Below are positions 1 to 6,125 of a DNA stretch of 6,149 bases, piece by piece; positions within the stretch are counted from its first letter, which is position 1; each line of letters opens with the position of its first letter. A program made the translations under genes and the position numbers. Origin of the DNA: Nitrospiria bacterium (lineage in GTDB: Bacteria; Nitrospirota; Nitrospiria; Nitrospirales; UBA8639); assembly GCA_030430725.1 (NCBI GenBank), contig JAUIKP010000211.1, forward strand, positions 1-6,149, read 5' to 3'. The notes under the pieces were generated by a model. That model was not told the origin of the DNA and searched no databases. It saw nothing but the letters and a program-made list of their open reading frames with translations.

Positions 1-165
1 GATGACGGAGTCGGATGGCAGGAGTTCCTGAAAGGACCACTCTTCGGTCTCAACGGGTCCGGGGGAACGGCCTTCACTAATGTGTGGCCACATGAGTTCG
101 TTGAGGAAAATTACGGCCCAAAAAGCCAGTCCAGTTCCGGCTTGGAATATTGTGGTCCAGCGCAT
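1..165 (-). CDS. Possible N-terminus of an exported or membrane protein, cut by the window edge
   Basis: A minus-strand reading frame from an ATG at 165-163 stays open to the left edge, giving 55 residues. It starts MRWTTIFQ, followed by a hydrophobic stretch (about residues 4-26, including LAFWAVIFLNEL) and then an acidic, soluble-looking segment containing EEWSFQELLP. That pattern suits a signal peptide or N-terminal anchor followed by an extracytoplasmic domain. No family is recognisable from so little. There is no strong Shine-Dalgarno before the ATG, and the frame is open further upstream as far as a TAA at 258-256, so a TTG at 219-217 is a weaker alternative start. The opposite strand is also open here (positions 1 to about 207), so the strand choice is not secure. 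If real, the gene is divergent from the one at 503. Confidence 0.4.
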   Translation of the reverse strand, partial: MRWTTIFQAGTGLAFWAVIFLNELMWPHISEGRSPGPVETEEWSFQELLPSDSVI

Positions 166-502
166 ATCTGTTTTTTGATTCAGATTTCCAGGAGACCAAC
201 GCCAGCTTGAACCTATCAAAGCTTGATTCTTTCTGCAATTTTTTCTGGAGTATGGTTAGACAGAAAGGATGGCATTGGTATTTTCCTGGGACACCGGAAT
301 GTTATCCGCAGTCCTGTGGGAAACGGGAAGGGGCTCAAGAACTTTTTTGTCGGAACCTGAGTGCATCGTGGGGTTGGCAGGCGGGTGATGGTGCCCGGCC
401 TTGACTGCCAACAGGGGTTGTGGACCTCCGATGAGAATGCGTATCATCCTAAACGCTATGGGTTTTCCGGCTACTTAATATTCATGTCTTTTTGGGGTAG
501 GG
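166..502. other. Intergenic region with no convincing gene
   Basis: These 337 bases separate the putative minus-strand gene at the left edge from the plus-strand gene at 503. Short open frames exist on both strands, but none has a plausible start with a ribosome binding site or a protein-like composition. A small inverted repeat, ATCTG with CAGAT, spans 166-185 directly upstream of the left-edge ATG. No clear sigma-70 promoter pair is visible ahead of 503, although an A/T-rich TTAATA lies around 475-480. If the left-edge gene is real, this stretch should hold two divergent promoters. Confidence 0.5.
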
Positions 503-1345
503 ATGATTATGAAACACGAGGAATTGAGTTCGTTTGTGAAGCATTTTTGGTCTAGCCGAATGTCTTGGCAAAGGGTTATGGGCTCACAAAGGTCATTTGG
601 TTATGGAGGATTGGTGTTTGGGATAGCCATGAGTGGTCTTCTGATGGGGCCTTCCGTGGGATATTCGGAGGAGCCACCTCAGGAGCTTCCCAAGCCGTTT
701 CATAAAACCACCCCCCCTCTTTATCAAGAATGGAATTTTGATCAATCGTCACGTAGTGGCTTGCCGAATGGCTTTATGCAGGCTTTTGGTGGATCTTCAG
801 GAAAGGGGGAATGGTCAGTCAAAGAAGATAGCACCGCTCCCAGTCCGCCTCATTTGGTAGAGCAACGATTGCAGTGTGGTGAGGATTGGTGCTACCAGTT
901 ACTGATTGCAGAAGACATTGTGGTTGAATATGTCGATCTTTCAGTCCGGTTAAAGCTTAATCTAGGAACGCCGTCCGGGAAAGCCGGGTTGGCCTATGGG
1001 ATCCAAGATGATAAAAATTTCTATGCCACTGTTGTTGATCCCGGAACGAGCGAGGTTGTGGCTTATGTCGTCAAGGATGGGCAACCAACCGAATTAGGGA
1101 GGGAGGGCTTGATCCCTCGATCTGGTGATTGGCACTCTCTCCGGATTCAACGAAATACCATTATCAGTAAGGAATTTACCGAAACCTCTTTTGATAACCA
1201 CCTGACCCTTGATGTCTACGATCAATCATTCAAAAAGGGCAAATTGGGATTGGTTGTCATAGGGGATGGTGGGTTTTCGTTTGATAATCTTCGCGCGATG
1301 GAATTGATGACCAATCGTCCCCTTTCCAGACCTTCGGCTTATTAA
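503..1345 (+). CDS. Secreted protein with a concanavalin A-like (LamG/DUF1080-type) domain
   Basis: This 280-residue protein probably acts outside the cytoplasm, and its exact function is unknown. A purine-rich GGGGTAGGG (494-502) precedes the ATG at 503. A second in-frame ATG at 509 is almost as well placed, while internal ATGs at 560 and 578 would give a more ordinary signal peptide but have poor ribosome sites. A hydrophobic segment at residues 35-49 followed by SVGYSEE suggests a signal peptide with an unusually long N-region, cleaved near residues 53-55. Residues about 75-265 resemble the beta-sandwich of DUF1080/LamG proteins: EWNFD early, LPNGF, GEWSVKED, then DWHSLRI, and finally KGKLGLVVIGDG with FDNLR. 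Two cysteines (125 and 130) could form a disulfide. Such domains bind or cleave carbohydrate in some families, but no catalytic residues can be assigned here. It is convergent with the LOG gene. Confidence 0.85.
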   Translation: MIMKHEELSSFVKHFWSSRMSWQRVMGSQRSFGYGGLVFGIAMSGLLMGPSVGYSEEPPQELPKPFHKTTPPLYQEWNFDQSSRSGLPNGFMQAFGGSSGKGEWSVKEDSTAPSPPHLVEQRLQCGEDWCYQLLIAEDIVVEYVDLSVRLKLNLGTPSGKAGLAYGIQDDKNFYATVVDPGTSEVVAYVVKDGQPTELGREGLIPRSGDWHSLRIQRNTIISKEFTETSFDNHLTLDVYDQSFKKGKLGLVVIGDGGFSFDNLRAMELMTNRPLSRPSAY

Positions 1346-1357
1346 GGCGGAGGCTGG

Positions 1358-1915
1358 TTAGCGGACGTCAGGCTCGAGTCTGTCCAGGACGAGGGTCAGC
1401 AGGTCTTCTGGAGTGGTGGCTTCGAGAAATAACGCCCTGTTTGCCGGGATGAGAAACCCTTCGTGGACTTGGTGGTCGAAAAATTTCAACAGACCATCAA
1501 AAAACCCAAAGCAATTCAGCAGTCCGCAGGGTTTGTGGTGAAGTTTTAACTGCGCCCAGGTTACCATCTCGCAACATTCTTCCAATGTGCCAAATCCACC
1601 GGGTAAGGTGATGAATCCGGCTGATAGATCTGCCATGAGGGTTTTTCGTTCATGCATGGTGTTCACGATATGCGTAGCTGTGAGTTCCTGATGTAGGAGT
1701 TCCTTCTCTGCCAGATGCTTGGGAATAACTCCGATGACGGTCCCGCCTTCCTTCAGTACGGTTGATGCCAGTACGCCCATCAGGCCAATGTTCCCGCCAC
1801 CATAAACCAACCCCAGTCTTTGTTGGACAAGCGCATGACCCAACCGCTGGGCCATGTTGGTAAATTCTGGGTTGTTCCCAAGGTTGGAGCCGCAAAACAC
1901 ACAAATATATCGCAT
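1358..1915 (-). CDS. LOG family protein (nucleoside 5'-monophosphate phosphoribohydrolase-like)
   Basis: This 185-residue protein has a Rossmann-type fold and is full length for a type I LOG (cytokinin-activating) enzyme. The signature PGGFGTLEE is at residues 105-113, with E113 the expected catalytic glutamate. MHERK at 87-91 supplies the conserved arginine, and the nucleotide-phosphate loop VYGGGNIGLMG is at 38-48. Family members hydrolyse cytokinin riboside 5'-monophosphate, or AMP-like nucleotides, to free base and ribose 5-phosphate in the cytosol. Many are annotated as lysine decarboxylases, which is a misnomer. The ATG at 1915 has no obvious Shine-Dalgarno. The gene lies 116 bases downstream of the M23 peptidase gene on the same strand, with no clear terminator between, so co-transcription is possible. 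Its TAA is 12 bases from the stop of the opposing gene. The family assignment is firm. The physiological substrate is not known. Confidence 0.95.
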   Translation of the reverse strand: MRYICVFCGSNLGNNPEFTNMAQRLGHALVQQRLGLVYGGGNIGLMGVLASTVLKEGGTVIGVIPKHLAEKELLHQELTATHIVNTMHERKTLMADLSAGFITLPGGFGTLEECCEMVTWAQLKLHHKPCGLLNCFGFFDGLLKFFDHQVHEGFLIPANRALFLEATTPEDLLTLVLDRLEPDVR

Positions 1916-2031
1916 GAGACGGGAGTTTATTTTCCGGTAATCGAAATGAACCCGATGCCTATAAGAAGAAGAGACGGTTCATACTGAGTCAGAAGAAGCA
2001 GAGCAAGACCAAACGTACCGGAGTCCTTTAA

Positions 2032-2943
2032 TCAATTTGATATGGGGAGAGCGGTCAAGGCGTATGGGTTGATTCGAGAGCCATTCAAGTGAATGCCCCA
2101 ATGGAGGTGCGGGCCAGTGGCTCTTCCTGTGGCTCCGACTTTTCCTAACGCTTCTCCTTTCTGAATGGTTTGGCCGGAAGTGACATCGATCTCTGAGAGG
2201 TGAAAGTACATGGAAAACAGGCCTACCCCATGATCCAGGACCACACCCTTTCCGGAGAAGAAGTGATCGACTGTTTTCACGACGATGCCTTTGTTAATGG
2301 CGTGAACCGGAGTACCTCTTGGGGCCGCGATATCTTCTCCTGAGTGGGGTTTTCGGGGTTGACCATTAATTACTCGACGACTGCCAAAGACTCCGGTGAC
2401 TTTCCCATTCACAGGCTCAATAAACGGACCGTCCCATAAGGGACGTGCGCTTACTTGGTGAAAGGCCTCTGTCAATTCTATCTTTTCTTCTTGAACGCGT
2501 TTTAATGTTTTGGCGTCAAGATCCACGGTATTCTTCGGAAGGGTGAGGTGTTGGACGGAATAGTCTTCTTTGATGATTAAGACGGAGTAGCTGAGATGAT
2601 CCGGTCCGGAGTCGGAATGGACCGTAATACTTAGCTCTTGAATTCCGGGTGGATCTTCCATATCGATTCCGACTATGCCTGCAAAGTGGGTATCGCCATG
2701 TTGGAAGAAGGGAATCTTCCGTTTGAGAAATAGGCCGCTCACCTTGGCTTTCGGTTGAGATATCGGCACGTCGATCCAGAGGGCTTGTCCCTGCTTTCCG
2801 CTGATATGGCCATTGGCACCGGGTCGGTTTCGTTCCGCACTTGGAACGATCTGAATAGGAAAAATGCTGGCAAGCAGCAGGCTCACGACAAACAGGACTT
2901 TCCATGAGGCGGAAGGATGGCGTGAAGGAAATAAACTCATCAT
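2032..2943 (-). CDS. Exported M23 family metallopeptidase (LytM/lysostaphin-type)
   Basis: With the ATG at 2943 this is a 303-residue protein expected to act on peptidoglycan cross-links in the envelope. Residues 14-33 form a hydrophobic signal segment (WKVLFVVSLLLASIFPIQIV), with a likely cleavage near VPSA-ER at about 35-36. A beta-rich N-terminal domain follows (about 50-135, with WIDVPI and GLFLKRKIPFF), resembling the domain that often precedes M23 in envelope peptidases. The catalytic domain covers about 176-297. HSGED gives zinc ligands H200 and D204, YFHL gives H248, and GPHLHWG gives H279 and H281, so all key residues are present and it should be active. The ATG overlaps the pafA TGA as ATGA and has no Shine-Dalgarno, suggesting translational coupling. 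An upstream in-frame ATG at 3066 would add 41 residues inside pafA and push the signal peptide inward, so it is disfavoured. Confidence 0.92.
   Translation of the reverse strand: MMSLFPSRHPSASWKVLFVVSLLLASIFPIQIVPSAERNRPGANGHISGKQGQALWIDVPISQPKAKVSGLFLKRKIPFFQHGDTHFAGIVGIDMEDPPGIQELSITVHSDSGPDHLSYSVLIIKEDYSVQHLTLPKNTVDLDAKTLKRVQEEKIELTEAFHQVSARPLWDGPFIEPVNGKVTGVFGSRRVINGQPRKPHSGEDIAAPRGTPVHAINKGIVVKTVDHFFSGKGVVLDHGVGLFSMYFHLSEIDVTSGQTIQKGEALGKVGATGRATGPHLHWGIHLNGSRINPYALTALPISN
2940..2943 (-). promoter_or_regulatory. ATGA stop/start overlap coupling the M23 gene to pafA
   Basis: Read on the minus strand, the ATG of the M23 peptidase (2943-2941) shares bases with the TGA of pafA (2942-2940). 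A second ATG follows at once (2940-2938). The 20 bases upstream (ending GGCTCTTTCC) hold no Shine-Dalgarno, so initiation most likely depends on ribosomes terminating on pafA. Confidence 0.75.
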
Positions 2944-4316
2944 GGAAAGAGCCGATTTTGAGGAACCTGGCTGAGCAATTCTTCTACGCGTCGATTGAAA
3001 GGACAAAAAGGGTCCATGCACAAAATAGTTTCTTCCCAGTACCCGTTCAGTTTGAGATAGGTCCAATCCACAGTATACGACCGATTTTTTGCACGGGCAA
3101 ATCGGATGAAATCTCCTCGTACTTTGGCTCGTGTGGTTTGGGGAGGAACCGTTTTTGCCTGTTCAATGGCATCCTCATCGATCATTTTTCGAATGTGATT
3201 TCGTTCTGCCAGGAGATGAAACAGGCTTCGTTGTCGGTTGATGTCATGATATTGCAAATCCATCATGCCTAATCGGGGGTCATCCCATCCACACGATTTG
3301 GTGGTCATGTAATTTTCGAGAATCCATTGCTTGGTGATCCAGTCGATTTCGCGGACGAGTGCCATAGGGGAGGTCTTCAGCATCTTCAACACTCGACCCC
3401 ATTCATAATGCACCTCTGCCATAACTTTATTGGGAGGTTGCAAAGCTAAATATTCACCCGCCCGTTCCCAGAATGTTTGTTGTATTTCCAATGCGGTCAG
3501 ATTGCTCCCGTCTTCAAGTTTGACGGTTTTTTTCAGAGTGGGATCCCGAGAGATGTCTCGAATCGCCTTGACAGGTTCTTCTAACTCAATATGCGGAATG
3601 GTGAATCCGTCTTCGATCATTGAGAGGACGATCATGGCGGTCCCTACTTTTAAGTAGGTGGAAAATTCAGACATATTGGAATCGCCGAGAATAATATGAA
3701 GTCGGCGGTATTTTTCGGCATCAGCATGAGGTTCGTCACGTGTATTGATAATGCTTCGGGACGACGTTGTCGAGGAAGAAGTTTTTTCATGGATATGTTG
3801 CGCTCGTTGGGAGATAAAATATTGGGACTTTCCGGATACTTTCAGTATTTTTCCGGCCCCGGAAAAAATTTGACGAGTGACGAAAAAGGGGATGAGTTGT
3901 TCGCTGACTTTCCAGAAATCGACATCACGGCGCATAAGGAAGTTTTCATGGCAGCCATACGTGTTGCCGAGAGAATCGGTATTGTTTTTGAAAATAAAGA
4001 TCTCGCCCGACAGTCCTTCTTCGCGCAAGCGCTCCTCGGCAATAGGCAGACAACTTTCCAGGATTCGCTCGCCGGCTTTATCGTGGATGATCAAGTCAAG
4101 CAGGTCGTCGCATTCGGGGGTGGAGTATTCTGGATGGCAGCCCGTGTCCTGGTAGAACCGCGCCCCATTCGTGAGAAAAGCGTTGGACGGCCAGCTATTG
4201 GGGATGAGACCCTCAAAAATGTACCCGAGGATTTTTTCAATGGGAAGGTAGACCCGTCCGTTCGGTGAGAATGTCAGGCCATATTCACTCTCCAGGCCAA
4301 CAATGCGTTTTATCAT
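2940..4316 (-). CDS. pafA: Pup--protein ligase PafA
   Basis: PafA uses ATP to activate the C-terminal glutamate of Pup and joins it to lysines of target proteins, marking them for the proteasome. From the ATG at 4316 it has 458 residues, close to the usual 450-480. The N-terminus MIKRIVGLESEYG matches the family start and its metal-binding glutamates. GARFYQDTG places the catalytic aspartate at D57, followed by HPEYSTPECD. Other conserved blocks are FKNNTDSLGNTYGCHENF (109-126), INTRDEPHADAEKYRRLH (190-207), GDSNMSE (211-217) and PPQTTRAKVRG (391-401). The C-terminal VDWTYLKLN region (416-424) favours PafA over its paralogue Dop. A GAGGGG ribosome site sits six bases before this ATG. Longer starts at ATG 4364, GTG 4373 or TTG 4406 would add residues with no family counterpart. 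It follows prcBA on the same strand after 279 bases. Confidence 0.97.
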   Translation of the reverse strand: MIKRIVGLESEYGLTFSPNGRVYLPIEKILGYIFEGLIPNSWPSNAFLTNGARFYQDTGCHPEYSTPECDDLLDLIIHDKAGERILESCLPIAEERLREEGLSGEIFIFKNNTDSLGNTYGCHENFLMRRDVDFWKVSEQLIPFFVTRQIFSGAGKILKVSGKSQYFISQRAQHIHEKTSSSTTSSRSIINTRDEPHADAEKYRRLHIILGDSNMSEFSTYLKVGTAMIVLSMIEDGFTIPHIELEEPVKAIRDISRDPTLKKTVKLEDGSNLTALEIQQTFWERAGEYLALQPPNKVMAEVHYEWGRVLKMLKTSPMALVREIDWITKQWILENYMTTKSCGWDDPRLGMMDLQYHDINRQRSLFHLLAERNHIRKMIDEDAIEQAKTVPPQTTRAKVRGDFIRFARAKNRSYTVDWTYLKLNGYWEETILCMDPFCPFNRRVEELLSQVPQNRLFP

Positions 4317-4336
4317 ACCCGGCCCCTCTCTCTCCT
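4317..4336 (-). promoter_or_regulatory. Ribosome binding site deciding the pafA start
   Basis: Upstream of the ATG at 4316 the minus strand is strongly purine-rich (AGGAGAGAGAGGGG at 4336-4323). The closest good match, GAGGGG (4328-4323), has a six-base spacer. Together with the family-typical N-terminus MIKRIVG it supports 4316 as the main start. Confidence 0.65.
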
Positions 4337-4375
4337 GAGGCTTTTTAAGAGCATGTTGTCCCATGTTCACCACCG

Positions 4376-4396
4376 GACCCTTCTCCTTTAAGGGCC
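4376..4396 (-). promoter_or_regulatory. Leader hairpin presenting a Shine-Dalgarno-like loop upstream of pafA
   Basis: On the minus strand GGCCCTT (4396-4390) pairs with AAGGGTC (4382-4376) through six Watson-Crick pairs and one G-U pair. The seven-base loop is AAAGGAG, a near-perfect Shine-Dalgarno. Tandem GTG codons begin nine and twelve bases past the loop, the proximal one at 4373, in frame with pafA. The element falls just inside the transcript predicted from the adjacent promoter. It could stabilise the 5' end or gate an alternative start. No U-tract follows, so it is not an intrinsic terminator. Function is inferred. Confidence 0.4.
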
Positions 4397-4406
4397 TGAC
4401 CGTCAA

Positions 4407-4415
4407 ATTATAACA
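4407..4415 (-). promoter_or_regulatory. Extended -10 promoter upstream of pafA
   Basis: The minus strand reads TGTTATAAT, a consensus TATAAT (4412-4407) preceded by the TGn extension (4415-4413). No good -35 hexamer is seen at 16-18 bases (candidates such as CCGAAC match poorly), which is tolerated at extended -10 promoters. Transcription would begin near 4400, giving a leader of roughly 85 nucleotides before the pafA ATG at 4316. It would let pafA, the M23 gene and perhaps the LOG gene be expressed separately from prcBA. Confidence 0.55.
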
Positions 4416-4595
4416 ATCATCATCAGGTCGTTCGGTCTACTTGAATAGCCCTTTTGCGTGTTTCTATCGTTCACGTTCCGGGTTTTGGAAATGGATCATG
4501 CTGGGAAAAATGGGCATTCTTTCAATAAATCTCTTACTCAGAATACACCCAGATCAGCTAATGATCAACTGAATGCGAGGGAGGAAAGCCGGGGG

Positions 4596-5279
4596 TTATG
4601 AGAGAATTTGAGTCGCTTCGAGAATCGGCACTCGCCGAAATCTTCGACCTATTCGAGTGCGGTCTAAGAGTGCGACTTCCAAGCCTTCTAGGTTGGATCG
4701 AGGATCCTGGCCATGTTCAAACGCGTGTTGGCACAGCGTTAAGGCTTCTTTGAGGGATGGGCAAGTCTGAGGGATTTCTTTTCTGAGCAGGGTTAAGATG
4801 GTTTCAGATCGTCCTCCAATGGCAGTGAATTTTCGTTCGTCCACAATACTTCCATCAAAAGAGATCCGATATAACTCATTGCGCTCTGGTGTCTCACCGA
4901 CTTGAGCCAACAGGAGTTCCACTTCGTAAGGTTTCATTTCCTGGCTAAAGAGCGTGCCGAGAATTTGTGAATAGCCATTTGCCAGTGATCGTGCAGTCAC
5001 ATCTTCGCGGCTATACATCATGCCTTTGACGTCCGCATGTTGAATGCCGGCTTTTCGGAGATTTTCAAATTCACTGTATCTCCCGGCGCCGGAAAATGCG
5101 ATGCTGTCATAGATCTCAGAAATTTTAAACAATGAGGCACTGGGGTTGTCGGCGACAAACAGCACGCCATCTGAATATTCCATGGCAATGATCGATCGGC
5201 CTTTGGCGATGCCTTTTTTGGCATATTCCGCCCGGTCCTGCATCATCTGTTCGGGAGAAACGTAATAGGGCAGGGCCAC
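4596..5279 (-). CDS. prcA: 20S proteasome alpha subunit PrcA
   Basis: PrcA forms the two outer heptameric rings of the bacterial 20S proteasome. It gates substrate entry and docks the ATPase ring Mpa/ARC in the cytosol. The 227-residue protein begins MALPYYVSPEQMMQDR, matching the actinobacterial N-terminus, and continues with the family blocks KKGIAKGRS (21-29), GVLFVADNPS (38-47), LFKISEIYD (50-58), EFENLRKAGIQ (70-80), MKPYEVELL (115-123) and YRISFDGS (137-144). It lacks the N-terminal catalytic threonine, as expected of an alpha subunit. The start codon is GTG, three bases after the prcB TAA, with AGGAG nine bases upstream inside the end of prcB, so the two are co-translated. It ends at QILS without the acidic, Ser-rich tail seen in the mycobacterial protein. 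Confidence 0.97.
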   Translation of the reverse strand: MALPYYVSPEQMMQDRAEYAKKGIAKGRSIIAMEYSDGVLFVADNPSASLFKISEIYDSIAFSGAGRYSEFENLRKAGIQHADVKGMMYSREDVTARSLANGYSQILGTLFSQEMKPYEVELLLAQVGETPERNELYRISFDGSIVDERKFTAIGGRSETILTLLRKEIPQTCPSLKEALTLCQHAFEHGQDPRSNLEGLEVALLDRTRIGRRFRRVPILEATQILS

Positions 5280-5282
5280 GGT

Positions 5283-6125
5283 TTAGGTCTCCTGTTTCTG
5301 GTTCACTAATGCTTCGCACACTTCCGCTAATTGGGTGTCATCCACATCCCGAACGCCTCCGGAATCCACTAATTTGACGGTCGGGAAGATCCGTCGGACC
5401 AGGTCTGGCCCTCCGGTTCCGACATCTTCATCGGCGGCATTGATTAGCGCGCGAATGGCCAATTTGACCGCCGTGTCTTCTGGTAAGCTTTTCCGGAAAT
5501 ATTCCTTTAGGGTCGATCGAGCATCTTTTCCACCTGAGCCGACGGCGTGAAAATCCGTGTCCTCGTAGCGTCCTCCCGTTATGTCATATTTGAAGAGCCG
5601 ACCCATTTCTCGTTTGTGGTCATAGCCGACAAACAGGGGAATGACCACGAGTCCATGTAAGACCATGGGGAAATTGGCCTTTACCATATGCCCAAGCCTA
5701 TTGGCTTTTCCCTCACAGGTTAAGGGTTGTCCGTCAAGTTTTTCATAATGTTCAAGTTCGATGCGGAATAGTTTTGCCATTTCCACACAAGGCCCTGCAG
5801 CTCCTGCAATAGCCATGGCAGAAAAGCCATCGGTTTGAAAGACCTTTTCCATTCGATTGGCGGCGATTTGAAATCCTTCGGTGGCGCGGCGGTCTCCGGC
5901 AATAAGGACTCCTTTATCATAGGTAAAGGCGAGAACCGTGGTGCCGTGTGGCCAGGGAAGATGTCTGGTAGACATAAACGAAGGGTCTGTTTGGCCTTCA
6001 TGGGGGAGTGAGTTTTCCCACCTCGCCATGGGAAGTAAGTCGGGTCGTTGGGAGGTGAGGTATTGGTAAAAACTGGAACACGGGTCAGTTGAGAAGCTTG
6101 GAAAGGAGACGTTTTCAGAATTCAT
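5283..6125 (-). CDS. prcB: 20S proteasome beta subunit PrcB (precursor)
   Basis: PrcB builds the inner heptameric rings that carry the proteolytic sites of the 20S proteasome. The 280-residue precursor has a 61-residue propeptide ending WPHG, followed by TTVLAF, so autocleavage before Thr62 would release a 219-residue mature subunit. Counting from that threonine, D17 (in AGDRRATEG) and K33 (in NRMEK) sit exactly where the Thr/Asp/Lys catalytic set requires. LEHYEKLDGQPLT and TGGPDLVRRIFPT are further family blocks. The propeptide keeps a SSFYQYLTSQRPDLLP segment that resembles the assembly segment of the mycobacterial propeptide. GAGGT lies a few bases before the ATG, a short but workable spacing, and an in-frame TGA at 6134-6132 rules out a longer protein. 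It is the first gene of the visible series. Confidence 0.97.
   Translation of the reverse strand: MNSENVSFPSFSTDPCSSFYQYLTSQRPDLLPMARWENSLPHEGQTDPSFMSTRHLPWPHGTTVLAFTYDKGVLIAGDRRATEGFQIAANRMEKVFQTDGFSAMAIAGAAGPCVEMAKLFRIELEHYEKLDGQPLTCEGKANRLGHMVKANFPMVLHGLVVIPLFVGYDHKREMGRLFKYDITGGRYEDTDFHAVGSGGKDARSTLKEYFRKSLPEDTAVKLAIRALINAADEDVGTGGPDLVRRIFPTVKLVDSGGVRDVDDTQLAEVCEALVNQKQET

Noticed and set aside
285..310. Sigma-54-like TGGCA element on the plus strand
   Set aside because: The second half (GC at -12) is missing, so the match is not meaningful.
256..447. Minus-strand open frame of 63 codons in the left intergenic region
   Set aside because: No ribosome site, no recognisable motif and a composition unlike its neighbours; most likely chance.
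1978..2006. Possible minus-strand promoter for the LOG gene (TTGCTC, 17 bases, TATGAA)
   Set aside because: Spacing is right but the hexamers match consensus at only three and four positions, which is expected often by chance.
2944..3066. Longer start for the M23 peptidase at 3066
   Set aside because: It would overlap pafA by over 120 bases and place 41 extra residues before the signal peptide; the ATGA junction start is far more plausible.
3696..4268. Long plus-strand open frame (190 codons) opposite pafA
   Set aside because: It is exactly antisense to strongly conserved PafA blocks and has no recognisable protein features, so it is a by-product of pafA codon usage.
4464..4517. A 17-codon minus-strand frame (MPIFPSMIHFQ...) in the prcA-pafA gap as a possible leader peptide
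   Set aside because: It lies upstream of the predicted pafA transcript start, has only a weak GAAAGA ahead of it and shows no attenuator structure after it.
4552..4566. Inverted repeat GATCA-TTAGC-TGATC (minus strand) after prcA as a terminator
   Set aside because: The stem is only five A/T-rich pairs and no run of T follows, so it does not qualify as an intrinsic terminator.
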